A stretch of DNA of 64,000 bases from Candidula unifasciata (Eukaryota; Mollusca; Gastropoda; Stylommatophora; Geomitridae). Below are positions 33,525 through 44,916 of the stretch, in pieces. How positions within the stretch are numbered: position 1 is the first letter of the stretch; every line of letters begins with the position of its first letter. A program made the translations under genes and the position numbers. The notes beneath the pieces were generated by a model that had not been told where the DNA came from, did not search any database, and saw nothing but the letters and a program-made list of their open reading frames with translations. Where the stretch lies: contig CAJHNH020000224.1 of the NCBI GenBank assembly GCA_905116865.2, positions 2,294,910-2,358,909 on the forward strand. The letters run 5' to 3'.

Positions 33525-34065
33525 ACATCATAGCACTCGGGACACTCCCATAAGCACTCCATCCCCATCTTCAACAGCAAGCAAAGAGTTCCAGTTCCAA
33601 TGGCACCAGTAACTGTCAAATTGTTTTACCGTCACGCCTTTCCCTTGCGTATTGAGCTTGGGCCAGATCCCCTGCTAACTCCTCGCAGCATCATTATGCT
33701 CAAACTGTAGTAACAATATATCTGTGCCTCTACACTGTTCACTTGCTCCTAAAGGGCCCTCACAGCATCTAGCTTGTCACACATCAGTTCACCACCAAGT
33801 GGTGCAGAACCAGCCAGTCTATCTGCCTGTTCATTTCTCAAAACACCGGCATAACCTGGAGAAAATATCCAAAGGATACTAACTACCCGAGACTTCTGAA
33901 GTGATGCTTGCTACTCTGCACGGAGCATGCCTCTCCACCTTTCTCAACGTGCTCTGTGAGTCAGTTACAATCACGGCATGTATGTACTGCTGATTCTCAA
34001 GCCAGTGGAAGGCAGCAGTGACTGCTGATAAAGCTGTGTTTCCATGCAAAAGCAATGTTAAAAAC
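33525..34065 (-). mobile_element. LINE-A 3' end
   Basis: A minus-strand LINE-A tail from the Cys motif complement (33530) through the RNase H region 'VIVTDSQSTLRKVERH' at about 33940-33990. It is frame-broken and abuts a SINE-B copy. Confidence 0.8.
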
Positions 34066-34075
34066 CTCCCCCCCC

Positions 34076-34302
34076 CCTCTCCCCCAAGAAGCATGTTGTG
34101 AAAGTCAACTAGGCGTATCTCCTTCAAAGTCAGGGTGCATCTGCCTGAGAGGTGATTAACCATCAGTCTGCATACAAATATGTCAGATCTGTAAAATGGA
34201 TGTATAATAAAACTCAATTAATGCAAAAAGATCAGAGTCCAGAAGTGGATGAACAACCAGAACATTTTCACTGGAGTTTACACCTGTGAATGGAAAGAAG
34301 AA
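34076..34302 (+). mobile_element. SINE-B retroposon
   Basis: A plus-strand copy (start lost at a C-rich run) with 'cctgagaggtgattaaccat' and the end 'cacctgtgaatggaaagaag'. It ends about 45 bp before the next FAM91A1 exon. Confidence 0.82.
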
Positions 34303-34347
34303 TTGCTTGTTTATTGTTTATTAATTGTACTGAATTGTATATTTCAG

Positions 34348-34454
34348 TGCCACCTTTGGAAGGATTTGTTATGAACAGAGTTCTTGGCGATTACTTTGAA
34401 ACTTTGTTGTACAAAATATTTGTTTCTATAGATGAGCACACACCTGTTGCTGAG
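34348..34454 (+). CDS. FAM91A1: FAM91A1 exon (window exon 7)
   Basis: A 107-bp exon between acceptor atttcag (ending 34347) and donor gtaagc (34455). It encodes (V)[19 protein letters not shown], then [16 protein letters not shown]. It is almost identical to other animal FAM91A1 proteins. Confidence 0.98.
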
Positions 34455-34569
34455 GTAAGCAAATTGAATTTATTGGAAATAAATTTATTAGAAATAGGAA
34501 TATTATCTATGAATAATAAAGAATATGTATTGGCAGCAAACAGCAGCTATAAGAATTAACAGCTGTTGA

Positions 34570-35495
34570 GGTACATTTCAGTGCATAAAGAGGGGCATAT
34601 GACAAGGATGTGTACTGTCACCTGATTTGCTTTTCCTATACAGTGAATATATGATGAGATCTTTAATTGATGTGCCCGGAATTGTGGTTGATGGGCATAA
34701 TATAAACATTTTATGTTATGCTGATGACACAGTCTTTATAGCAACAAGTGAGAAAGAACTACAGGAAATGATAGACATTGTGGGGTTAAAAGTGGAAGAA
34801 TGGGCCTCAGTTTGAATAATGGAAAGACAGAAGTAATGGTGGTATCAAAGAAAAGAATTATCCCTAAATTTGTAATAAAAGTCAATGGTGTTATTTTGGG
34901 ACAAGTATAGAATTTTAAGTATCAGGGCACATTGAAAACATCAGATGGAAGATACATTACTGAGATAAGAAACAGAATAGGACAGGCAAAAACTGCATTT
35001 TATAAAATGAAAAACAACTTATGCAATATATCTCTGTCATTGAAGGTTATAAAAAGCTTGCTACATACATCCAATTTTGACGTATGGCTATTAGTCCTGG
35101 ACAATCGGTAGGCAGGCCAAACAATTTCTTGAGGCCTCAGAGATTTGGTTTTACAGAAGAATGCTTAAAATACCTTGGACAGCCAAAAAGAGCAACCAAG
35201 AGGTTTTGAAAGAGGTGGAAGCCTGAAGACAACTTATCACAGACATCAGAATGAGACAGTCATCATTTTTCGGCCATGTTATGAGAAGAGGGAAAATGGA
35301 ACATGTTGTAGCAACTGGAAATATCTTTAGAAAGAGGGATAGAGGAAGACAACAAGAGAAGATTCTTGACAGTCTTGTCATGGATGTGTATCAGCACACG
35401 AACTGATACATGCTGCAGGAGATCGTGGATTGTGGAAGTCATGATCGCCTACATCAGTCGACAAGGCACCTGATGATGGTGATGGTGAATATTCT
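34570..35495 (+). mobile_element. RTE-A LINE fragment
   Basis: The plus strand contains, in broken frames, 'INILCYADDTVFIATSEKEL' (YADD catalytic motif, about 34695-34760), a thumb region, and the C-terminal segment shared with 25696-26091. It ends in a TGATGG-rich tail near 35470-35490. It is inactive. Confidence 0.85.
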
Positions 35496-36109
35496 TAGTT
35501 CATAAAGTGCTTGGGAATTGCCACATTTTAATTACATTTTTTATTCATACATGCTTCTGCTTCCAATGACAATGGACTGCATTTCTAGTGTCAGTCTGTT
35601 TGTGTTGGCACTTCTGATGCCTGCCTTATGCATTTACTGCATATGTATGCTAATAACTTTGTTGAGACTGCAGATCTGTATCAACTTTTTCACAAGGAAC
35701 AGAGATGGACATTTTGTGTGGTCTTTGTTGGCACAGGAATGGAGCAACTATGCGGTGACTCGTTTACTGTGATGTGGGAACTGTGATTATCCAATAGCCT
35801 TGATGAAGTTAAAGTCAAGAGAATTGACCTCATTGTTCTGGTTTGGAATGAGGAAGGGAATAGGGACAAAAGAGAAAAGGATTGCAGAAAGGTTTAGAGC
35901 TAAACATCTGAGAAGTAACTTAAATACATCTGATGGCAACAATGGTCCTGCAAATTGTAGAGAGCTTTATAAAATGTCATCAGGTCTTATTGTAAGTCCC
36001 ATGCCTTCCTATGGCACAGTGTGACACTATCATCTGGAAAGACGAAAAGGTGCCAGCAGAACAAAATGCTACATGCTTATATTAAAGTAAGATAATTGTG
36101 GTCCCAGGG
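35496..36109. other. FAM91A1 intron, nothing recognised
   Basis: Short open frames occur here, but none shows a known domain or similarity to other parts of the window. Confidence 0.45.
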
Positions 36110-36240
36110 CTCATTAGCAGCTGGCCAAGCCGTTACGAGCGCTGGGCACATTCAGGTGACCCAGGTTTGATTCGTCAGTAAGGTGATGAATGTTGTTTCT
36201 GTCAGAGGCAAAAACAACATCCTGACCCTGGTCACTCCTT
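36110..36240 (+). mobile_element. tRNA-like SINE head
   Basis: 'gccaagccgttacgagcgct' and 'ggtttgattcgtcagtaagg' resemble the A and B boxes of a tRNA-derived SINE. The remainder is too diverged to assign. Confidence 0.45.
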
Positions 36241-36269
36241 GCAACTTCTTTCTACTGAAGTAGAGATCT

Positions 36270-36640
36270 CTTCTTCTTTGCATTCACAGGCTGTAAACCG
36301 GTTGTCTGAAAGTTCTGGTTGTTTGTTCACCTCTGTACTTAACTCTTATTCCTGAACCTGAGTGTTGCATGCACAACCATTTTACAAATCTGACTTATTT
36401 GTATGCATATTGTTGGTTCCCTGCCTCTCAGGCAGATGTACTCTGACTTCGAAGGAAGCCCCTCACTTATTTGAATGCGGATTGTTTTTTTTTGTCTTGC
36501 CTCTCAGGCAGATGGACTTTGACTTCGAAGGAAGCCCCCAGTTAGACAACTAACATGCTTGTTGGGGAGGGAGTGGGACTGTTCTTGTTTTCTCCACAAT
36601 GGGGTCTCGATACCCAAATGGAAATTAGACAGTGATGATC
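36270..36640 (-). mobile_element. SINE-B retroposon with internal duplication
   Basis: This is a minus-strand copy. The segment 'ctctcaggcagatg' followed by 'gacttcgaaggaagcccc' occurs twice (about 36427 and 36508), so part of the element is duplicated. Confidence 0.85.
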
Positions 36641-36644
36641 TGTT

Positions 36645-36785
36645 TGTTCCTCTGCACTGTTCACTTGCTTCCAAAGGACCCTTACAACATCTAGCTTGTC
36701 ATGCATTAATTCACTACCAGGTAGTGCAGAACCAGCAAGTCTCTAAGCCTGTTCATTTCCCAACACACCGGCAAACTTGTGAACA
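36645..36785 (-). mobile_element. LINE-A fragment
   Basis: The complement of the LINE-A region between the RNase H GNExAD motif and the following linker, similar to 33720-33850. Confidence 0.7.
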
Positions 36786-36998
36786 CAAGTAGAGCCCTGT
36801 AATACATGCATGGAAGGTCCACTCTTAAAATTGTATATTCCATCCATCCATCCATTTATAAAAAACAAAACAAAAAAGCCACATTCAACCTACTGTGAAC
36901 AGCATCGGTTATAAGAAATGTTTATTGCATTCATTTTATATTTATGTATATAGCAAAATTCACTGCTTCTTTATAATATTTGCTCTTCTGTCCTTTAG

Positions 36999-37037
36999 CT
37001 TGCCAGTGTTCTGCAGATAGACTTATCTCTGGTGAAG
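36999..37037 (+). CDS. FAM91A1: FAM91A1 short exon (window exon 8)
   Basis: A 39-bp phase-0 exon between acceptor cctttag (ending 36998) and donor gtgggt (37038). It encodes LASVLQIDLSLVK. It fits exactly between the flanking exons of the FAM91A1 protein. Confidence 0.94.
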
Positions 37038-37839
37038 GTGGGTATAAATATGTGCACATTTGTTCATCATGTGATAAAAATGTTGCTGCTTCAAAGGCTG
37101 TAAGAGTGGTAACTGGTTACCTTAGCTCATGTCATGGTGGGCTTGTCTGCCACGCTAGTGATCTGGGTTGTCCCTCAAAGAGACAAGATTATTTCTTGCT
37201 AATATGCTCTGACTTTTGTGTGGAGTCTTACACCTATTTGGGCAATAATGTAGATAAAGATGGGCGACACATTCTACTCCAAGATGTGGAGTCATAACCC
37301 TATTTGGGCTGTCAGTTACTATTTTATGCACAGGTACACTTTTATGTGCAATTTCAGGGGGCACTGTTGTCACTGTTGTTTTGTCAGTAAGATCTTTAGT
37401 TGGTTAATTGATGACACTTCTAGAATTCTAAATTTGTTCACATTTTTTGGCCTTGAAAAGAGTTTTTCTTCTGGGCTCACCTCTGAAAAGACATTTGGGA
37501 TTCTGTACTATAGTTTTCAGTTAGGCTGCAGAGTCTGTGTCTTTTGTAACACATCTGATTTCTGCAAAATCTGTAATAATTTGCCTCTGGCCACATGCTT
37601 TTTTAAGTGACAAATGGGGTCTCTAAACACACACACACAGGGAGAAAATGGATTTAAATCTGTTGAGGTAAGGTTGGTGTGGAGACTATTCTTCCTTCCC
37701 ATTATAAGATTACAATATTTATTATGGATATATTGCAAGGCTTTCTATCACTTCACCACGCTTAGACACAATTGATAAGACAAGACTGTGTAGCAAGACT
37801 CTGTAGCACATACAGAGAGTTATATTAGAAAATAACACA
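37038..37839. other. FAM91A1 intron, nothing recognised
   Basis: A CA-rich microsatellite scrap lies near 37629-37640. No gene or repeat copy was recognised. Confidence 0.4.
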
Positions 37840-38190
37840 TTCCCAGTCTTTCCAAACAGCGGGGAATGGAGAGTGAGAAGCAACAACGAAATTCATAATC
37901 TGTTTAAATCTCCACTGATCATTGGCATCATGAGAGCTGATAGATTGAAATGGTAGGGGCATATTGAAAGAATGACAGATGACAGAGAAGTAAAAACTGT
38001 ATACACCAGGGAGATGAATGGTTGTAGACCACAAGGCAGACCAAGAAGACGATGGAGAGATAATATCCAGACAGACCTGCAAACACTTGGTGTCACCAAC
38101 TGGAAAGAGAAGGTCAACCATAGAGATGAATGGAGGCGGGTGATATCTGCAGCAATGAACCTCAAGGGCTAAGAATGCTGAGAAAGAAGA
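37840..38190 (+). mobile_element. RTE-H LINE 3' end
   Basis: The plus-strand frame has 'GRPRRRWRDNIQTDLQTLGV', preceded by 'WGHIERMTDDREVKTVYTRE'-like sequence. It matches 55940-56250 and is a typical LINE C-terminal tail. Confidence 0.75.
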
Positions 38191-38200
38191 ATATTTCACT

Positions 38201-38380
38201 TATCTCATCAGGTGCGTCACTACAGAGTTACATCAACATAAAATAGCAACAAAAACATGAATAAATCCAACTGAAATGCATATAGTCTCTTTTGATGCAT
38301 CGTGCCAAAAGTTCACTGCAGTCACATGACTTACCAGGGTAGCTCTAAAGTAACTCTGTAGTAACACACCTGACGAGATA
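38201..38380. mobile_element. 180-bp MITE with about 34-bp terminal inverted repeats
   Basis: The left end 'tatctcatcaggtgcgtcac' + tacagagttac is the inverted complement, with few mismatches, of the right end gtaactctgtagtaacacacctgacgagata split at 38350-38380. It is non-coding. The target duplication is unresolved. Confidence 0.85.
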
Positions 38381-38644
38381 CATCAAAATATGCCTTATAA
38401 TAAATTGTGCAATGTATTGTTTGTGTCTGCATGCATTATTTAAATAGAAAGATTTACTGATACATTGCAACTGGCAGTGATCCACAGGCCGCTTGCAAGG
38501 CTTTTGTAGACAGCATTGGGCCTGTGGGCCACCAGTTCAATAGCCCTGCTGTAAACAGTCACCGAGCACTTATGTCCTCAGGTGAAAAAAGAAGAAGGTG
38601 TAGGAAGAAATTACACTTGGTCATGATACTGCACAAGGCCTAGG

Positions 38645-39205
38645 TTGATAATGATTGTGTAATCTAGCATGAGAATGGAGGTTGAGGGGGTTAACTGCAG
38701 CTCTCTGGTTGCTAGAGAACAAGATGCATACACATGTCATAATTGTAACAGACTCTGAAAGCATGCTGACAAAGAGGAAGACAAGGATACTTCGAGCAGA
38801 GTGCCAAGCTTGACTGGAAAGGTCACTGGTAGTGAGCATACTTTGGATCTTTTCTCCAGGCTATGCTGGCCTGGTGAGTAATGAACAGACAGACAGATTG
38901 GCTGGATCTGCACCCCTGGGTGGTGAATTGATACATGACAAGGCAGATGTGGTCAAGGCCCTTTGGGAACAAGCAACAGAATCAGTAGAGATAAATTATT
39001 ATGGGCTGGAGAGAATGAGGCACCTGGGTGTAACCAGAGGGTCTGGCCGGCTCACTACACTCAGAGGAAAGGCAAGACGGACATATAACCAGATATTGAC
39101 CAGTACCATCAGTATTGGAACTCTGCGCTGGCTGCTGAAGATGAGGACGGAGCATGCATGGGAATGCCCTGAGTGCTGTGGTGTCAGTTCTCGACTCAAC
39201 TCAAA
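38645..39205 (+). mobile_element. LINE-A 3' end
   Basis: A plus-strand tail with 'IIVTDSESMLTKRKTRILRA'-like sequence, then the long frame from 38832 with 'NEQTDRLAGSAPLGGELIHD' and 'KMRTEHAWECPECCGV'. It is a young copy ending about 140 bp before a FAM91A1 exon. Confidence 0.87.
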
Positions 39206-39346
39206 TGTTAATGTAACAGGTGTTTTAGGTATTTTATCATCAGCAAACCCCGGCTCAGTAACTTCAATGTCATTATTCATCTGCCCTCACAATTACCACA
39301 GAAGATTAAAATTAATGAGATATTCCCACATATCTTCTCTACAAAG

Positions 39347-39480
39347 ATGGCAGTGTCCATGTACTGCCGGCTGGGCTTTGCCAAGAAAAAATCCACAGAC
39401 TTTGACATGGCTGATCTTCACCCCTCATGGAGTGTCAACCAAGAATCTCCAGTAGCAGGAGTCACTAAAACAAACCAAGA
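39347..39480 (+). CDS. FAM91A1: FAM91A1 exon (window exon 9)
   Basis: A 134-bp exon between acceptor ctctacaaag (ending 39346) and donor gtaagc (39481). It encodes MAVSMYCRLGFAKKKSTD, FDMADLHPSW..., ending inside a codon (ga). VSMYCRLGFA is a conserved FAM91A1 block; the later part is the variable linker. Confidence 0.95.
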
Positions 39481-39804
39481 GTAAGCACATCCATTTACAT
39501 GATTTTCCATTTACAAACAACAGTACAAGTTTGTTGTAAAAAGTAACCATTACTTTTGTGTTACAAATATCTGTGCTATGTACTGTTTATATTTTCCTGA
39601 GGCAGCTGTTTGGGCTCAGTCCCTAGACGTGACAGGAATGTTTCTAACCCGTACGGCTTTGGAGTCAACCCAACCTCTTAAAAAATGGTTACTGGATAAT
39701 TTCCCGAATGTTTTGGAATGGAAGGTAGTGTGGAAAGAAAACTGGTTATCCCACCTCATAGATCATGGCCAAGAAAATGTGAATGCCTTAACATTTTTCT
39801 TCTT

Positions 39805-40060
39805 CTTCTTGGTGTTCACCGGCTTTAAACTATAAAGGAAAGTTCTGTTTGTTCATCCACCCAGGATTTTAGTTTTGCATTCATATCTGTTTTACAGATC
39901 TGGCTTATTTGTATGCAGACTGTTGGTTTCTTGCCTGTCACGCAGATGCAGTCCAAAATCTAGGGAAAGGCAGCCCAATTAGTTGATTTTTATGACTTGT
40001 TTAAGCCAATGGGTCGATCCCCCCCCCCCTTTCAATTAGACACCAGAGTTGAGTTGAGTT
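39805..40060 (-). mobile_element. SINE-B retroposon
   Basis: A minus-strand copy starting at the TTC-rich tail complement (39796-39812) with 'ttcaccggctttaaactata' and 'tatgcagactgttggtttct'. It ends at a poly-C run. Confidence 0.85.
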
Positions 40061-40064
40061 GTTG

Positions 40065-40325
40065 ATTCATCACAGCACTTGGAGCATTCTCATAAGTGCT
40101 CCGTTCCCATCTTCAGCAGCCTGCTCAGAGTTCCAATACCAATGGTGCCAGTAGCATTCTGATTATACGTCCGTCTTGCCTTTCCTCTGAGTGTTGAGTA
40201 TCGGCCAGATCCCCTCGTCACTCCCACTGCATTACTCTCACCAGACTGGTGATCAATTTGCTCCTCCAAATTGTACATGTTCTCCCACAAGACCCTAAAA
40301 ACACCTGCCTTATCACGTTTCATGT
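40065..40325 (-). mobile_element. LINE-A 3' end
   Basis: A minus-strand tail with 'GVTRGSGRYSTLRGKARRTY' and 'GIGTLSRLLKMGTEHL'. It abuts the SINE-B copy at 39805. Confidence 0.82.
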
Positions 40326-40344
40326 CTCTTCTCTAGTGTCTGTC

Positions 40345-40530
40345 TTCGAGGCTCCATGTGACTGGTTCCTCTGCTTCTAATGTTGAGCTGACATCTCTAC
40401 AACTAAAAGTTCTCTTTGAGAGTCCATGTTACTAGTCCCTCCTCTTCCAAGTCTGGCATACTGAAGGATTTCTTTGAGGGTCCATGTTACTAGTCCCTCC
40501 TCTTCCAAGACTGGATCACTGAAGGCTTAC
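40345..40530. repeat. About 64-bp imperfect tandem repeat
   Basis: The segment 'gtccatgttactagtccctc' + ctcttccaag occurs at about 40422 and 40481, with a more diverged copy near 40352. Confidence 0.8.
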
Positions 40531-40969
40531 CCAAATGGTTTATTTCCATTATCTATACTGAGGTGCTGAAATGCAAGGAATGTGTTTTCAGCTCTTCTAG
40601 AAATTTCTAGTACCTTTCAACATGTTTACTATGTGTGTTTTTAAGTGGGATTTTCTAATTTCATCTCAGTTGCATCAGATTTCATCATCTTATTTTGCAC
40701 CTAAATATAGTAATTAAATTGACAGCTGACCTCTTAGAGTCTTCTAGAAAACCAGTCCGACTACGTTCTCTTTGATAGGGCACATCAACAATGACATCAT
40801 ATACTATTTATAGATTTTACTTTTGTAAAGTATTTCCCTGTTAATAACAAACGAAGGTTCTAGAAAGGGGGAATGTCAAGGTTACCAAAACTTGTTGATT
40901 CCGGTACATCTTAGCTTTGCACAATATCCTACCTCCTAACAAACAAGTGATGACGTCTTCCTGTTACAA

Positions 40970-41335
40970 CTTGTTTTGAAGCTGCGGAGATGTGGTTTTA
41001 TAGACGAATGATAAGAATACCCTAGACAGATAAAAAGAGAAATGAAGACATCTTGAAAGAAACTGACTCATGAAGAGAACTGATTGCCCACATCAGAAAG
41101 AGACAATCTACATTCTTTGGGTATGTGAAGAGGAGAAGGAAACTGGAGTACATCACTAGTAAAGTTGGAGGGGAGGAGAGGCAGAGGGAGACCGAGAGAA
41201 CAGATGCTGGACAGTTTGACATCATGGCATGGAGGATCATCTTTGTCAGAGATGATTGAAAGTACATGAGACAGAGGATTGTGGAAAGACATGACAACCA
41301 ATGCCACACGGTATGGACTTTGAGAAGAAGAAGAA
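40970..41335 (+). mobile_element. RTE-A LINE 3' end
   Basis: 'EMWFYRRMIRIP' begins the recognisable C-terminal tail, followed by the RRRQ-type segment. The end 'gtatggactttgagaagaag' has a GAA tail. It is the clearest reference for the unit of the array at 42335. Confidence 0.83.
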
Positions 41336-41364
41336 ACTTGTTGATTTGCTAGTGCTGATTGTCT

Positions 41365-41470
41365 TAGTCTCCCCTCTGTGTAGGTGCTAAGACCCCATTT
41401 TTGGAGACAAAAGAATAGATTTACTGACCCTTAATAAGCATGTCATAAAAGGTGAAGTATTAATGGTTGA
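41365..41470 (+). mobile_element. SINE-B 5' fragment
   Basis: 'tgtgtaggtgctaagacccc' to 'aagcatgtcataaaaggtga' matches the first third of SINE-B. The rest is missing. Confidence 0.6.
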
Positions 41471-41664
41471 CTAAAAACGGATGTGTTGGGCCTTAAGGCA
41501 CAGATATCACAGCCTAGCTGTAAACCACAGCACAACACGCCAGGCACGCTTTTAAGGGTGAACACAAAAAAGAGGAGGAAGTTATGGACTGCTAACACAT
41601 GTTTCCTTCGTTTGTCACATTGTAGAAAGGGTTAAGTGTTTTTATTCACTTCTCCTACTTTCAG

Positions 41665-41801
41665 TGTAAATGAAGAGAGGACACTGCTGATTGACTTGAG
41701 TAGCTCAGTGCACTTGGACGCAGCAGGGGAGATGAGCAAGTCTACATCGGTCAACGATGATGGCAACACAGGTGGCGTTGTTGGACTGGACTCCACTTTA
41801 G
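41665..41801 (+). CDS. FAM91A1: FAM91A1 exon (window exon 10)
   Basis: A 137-bp exon between acceptor ctttcag (ending 41664) and donor gtgaat (41802). It encodes (D)VNEERTLLIDLSSSVHLD, AAGEMSKSTSVNDDGNTGG and VVGLDSTL, then one base of a Gly codon. It is the Ser/Thr/Asp-rich low-conservation linker between the two FAM91 domains. The call rests on phase and position more than on similarity. Confidence 0.85.
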
Positions 41802-41949
41802 GTGAATGTGAGTTCTGTTCAAATCCATATTTGTGCATAATGACATACCTGGTTTTGAAAGTGGCTAAATGTATAAATAAAAAAGAGGATTCAGGCTTTC
41901 GAATGTAAATCCAACAGAAGCATTTTACGAATTAGTTATTTAGAACACA

Positions 41950-42265
41950 AAACTAATAAATATGTCAGAGACAAAATATACAATTTTGCGGGACATCAGG
42001 AGCCTCTCTTGGCAGTGTTGAAACATCGCAAGTTAACTTGGTTTGGGCCCGTGGTGATACATGATTTGATTGCAAAGACTACTTCACGGAACATTGTTGG
42101 TGTAGTCGAAGAAGAGGAGGGCAAAGAAGAACCTGGAATGACAACATCAAGAAATGGACAGAACTAAGTTATCACACACTTATTCATCAAGCAGAAGACA
42201 GAGAAAGATGGCGGGTTTTATTTGCCAGTGCTTCCGTCAATACACCTCCACGACTCTAATGGGTC
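41950..42265 (+). mobile_element. RTE-I LINE 3' end
   Basis: The plus strand gives 'RRTWNDNIKKWTELS', then 'AEDRERWRVLFASASVNTPP', a typical LINE C-terminus. It is frame-broken and the only copy of this type seen. Confidence 0.72.
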
Positions 42266-42334
42266 AAGGGTTATGTTATATTATGTTAAATATTATGAGT
42301 GTATTAGTAGCGGCAGTTAAAATAAGCTGTTGTA

Positions 42335-43240
42335 GACTAACTCTTCTTATAGTCCATGTCGTGTAGCTCTGGCAGTCATGTCTATCCATAACCTTCTGTC
42401 TTGTGTACTTTCAATCAACTCAGATGATCTTCCATAGTCCATGCTGTGTAGCTCTGGCAGTCATGTCTATCCACAACCTTCTGTCTTGTGTACTTTCAAT
42501 CAACTCAGATGATCTTCCATAGTCCATGCTGTGTAGCCTCGACAGTCATGTCTGTCTACAACCTTCTGTCTTGTGTACTTTCAGTCAGTTCAGATGATCT
42601 TCCATAGTCCATGCTGTGTAGCTTTAGCAGTCATGTCTATCCACAACCTTCTGTCTTGTGTACTTTCAGTCAGTTCAGATGATCTTCCATAGTCTATGCT
42701 GTGTAGCCTTGACAGTCATGTCTATCCACAACCTTCTGTCTTGTGTACTTTCAATCAACTCAGATGATCTTCCATAGTCTATGCTGTGTAGCCTTGACAG
42801 TCATGTCTATCCACAACCTTCTGTCTTGTGTACTTTCAGTCAGTTCAGATGATCTTCCATAGTCCATGCTGTGTAGCTTTAGCAGTCATGTCTATCCACA
42901 ACCTTCTGTCTTGTGTACTTTCAGTCAGTTCAGATGATCTTCCATAGTCTATGCTGTGTAGCCTTGACAGTCATGTCTATCCACAACCTTCTGTCTTGTG
43001 TACTTTCAATCAACTCAGATGATCTTCCATAGTCTATGCTGTGTAGCCTTGACAGTCATGTCTATCCACAACCTTCTGTCTTGTGTACTTTCAGTCAGTT
43101 CAGATGATCTTCCATAGTCCATGCTGTGTAGCTTTAGCAGTCATGTCTATCCACAACCTTCTGTAGCATGTACTTTCAATCAATTCAGATGATCTTCCAA
43201 GCTGTGATGTCAGACTGTCCAGCAACCTCTCGCTTTGTGT
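42335..43240 (-). mobile_element. RTE-A 3' end expanded to a 10-copy, 85-bp array
   Basis: agtccatg/agtctatg recurs at exactly 85-bp steps (42351, 42436, 42521, 42606, 42691, 42776, 42861, 42946, 43031, 43116). Read on the minus strand each unit is the terminal coding segment of RTE-A, and the outer edges continue into RTE-A sequence (a GAA-type tail at the left, upstream tail-coding sequence at the right). Copies from 42606 on follow a three-unit pattern, giving a 255-bp higher-order period. Confidence 0.95.
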
Positions 43241-43264
43241 CCTTTCTTTCTTTTTTTTTTTTTT

Positions 43265-43695
43265 TACACACATGCCATGATTGTAACTGACTCACAGAGC
43301 ATGTTGAGAAAGGTTTGAAGGTTAATATCCTTTAGATATCTTCTCCAGGTCATGCTGATGGGTTAGGAAATGAGCAGGCAGATGGACTGGCTGGCTTTGC
43401 ACCACTTGGTGGTGAATTGATGTATGACAAGTTAGATTTTGTGAGAACCCTTTGGGAGCGAGTGAACAGTTCGGAGGCACAGATAGATCATTACGGTCTA
43501 AGGAGAATGGCGCTGCGAGGAGTTACCAGGAGATCTGGTCGATGCTCAGCACTCAGGGGAAGGATGGGACAGATATACAATCAGACGGTTACTAGTACTA
43601 TCGGAATTGGAACTCTTCGCTTGCTGCTGAAGATGGGGACTAAGCACTTATGGGAGTGTCCTGAGTGCTGCAATGTTGATTCTTAATTCAACATA
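43265..43695 (+). mobile_element. LINE-A 3' end
   Basis: A plus-strand tail with GNEQADGLAGFAPLGG, 'GVTRRSGRCSALRGRMGQIY' and 'LLLKMGTKHLWECPECCNVD'. The later frame (43417-43686) is open. Confidence 0.87.
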
Positions 43696-44239
43696 CAACA
43701 TTCTTTCTTTGTTTTTCTCCCAACTTTCTCACCGTCATGATAAATGCCATTTTTCTTCTCCTTATGGCATGACCAAAGAACGTAAGTTGTAGATGACTTG
43801 TTTCCTGCTAAGTGTGTTATAAGAAGTTATGCCAAGAGGAATGGTGACCCAAATAGTTAGAACCTGTGTTCTGATTGACAAAACCTAGCTCTGAATCCTC
43901 AGTAAGGGGATGGAGTTTTTGAGATGTAATTTTTTTTTCTTTCAAAAAACACTTGAACCTGCACAGTTCATGACATTTTTCTCTGGCCACCTCTTCCTGC
44001 ACTGCCCTGAAAGGTGGTAAACAGTAAAGACTATATACATGATCAGACTTACTAATGGCGAGAAGCAATTAAAAAGAAAGTAAAACTGTGGCCTAGGAGA
44101 TTTTGATGTACAGCAGAATAGATTATCTTTCTTGGAAACAAAAACAAAACCAAAAAATAGTTTATAAAAAGACTGGAAGTGAAAAAAGGGGGTGGGGGTT
44201 GTTGAAAAAACCCAGTGACAAGAAAAATCTTTCTCTCTT

Positions 44240-44565
44240 CTGCCTTTCTATCCCCCAATGGAGCATAGGCCCTCAACCAACTCACGCCAAGTCATTCTAT
44301 CCTTCGCCATTGCATGGAGCTCTCCCCATGTCCTCCCAGTCTTTCTAACCTCGTTCTCCAGCTCTCTTCTCCATGTGTTTTTTGGCCTTCCTTTATTCCT
44401 ATGCCCCTGTGGGTTCCAATGCAAAGACATTCTAGTAATGCTGTTCTCCTGTTTTCTCAGTGTGTGCCCTATCCAATGCCAGCGTCTTTTCCTCACTTCC
44501 TGATCCACCGGAGCCTGTTTAGTTCTCTCCCAAAGTTCTACATTAGTTATTCTATCATACCATGA
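44240..44565 (-). mobile_element. RTE-B LINE 3' end
   Basis: The minus-strand frame (44248-44583) reads 'WYDRITNVELWERTKQAPVD', 'RKRRWHWIGHTLRKQENSIT', 'KGRPKNTWRRELENEVRKTG' and 'WRELVEGLCSIGG'. It is intact through its stop but 5'-truncated, and lies just left of the foldback element. Confidence 0.88.
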
Positions 44566-44916
44566 AAAATCTTTCAACCACATTAAAAGACTCTGCTCTC
44601 CTTTGAATCGTTCCCCAAAATGGCAGCTTTAATATGATGGCGTTCGAAAGAAAGCTAAATTGGCCAATTTCTGGCCATAAAATATCCAAAAATATCCAAA
44701 TGCGGGTCAGTTCTATTAAAAATATATGTGCAGGCTCCGGATAACGAAACAAATGCTCTGACAGGGTCTCGGCGATACGTTGCTTGTCGACCTGCTTCTG
44801 CGAGTGTGCCTCACCGCCAATCGTATCCCCCTTGCTGCTACGCGCTGCACGGATGGGAGCTAAACTAGATGGCTGGGACTCACTTCTTCTTCTTTCGTTC
44901 GCATGAAATAAATTGT

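Noticed and set aside
35518..36024. Two short plus-strand open frames in a FAM91A1 intron
   Set aside because: No similarity or motif. Length is within chance expectation for this composition.
42351..43200. CRISPR-like array because of regular 85-bp spacing
   Set aside because: The units are contiguous with no unique spacers, derive from a LINE 3' end, and the genome is clearly eukaryotic.
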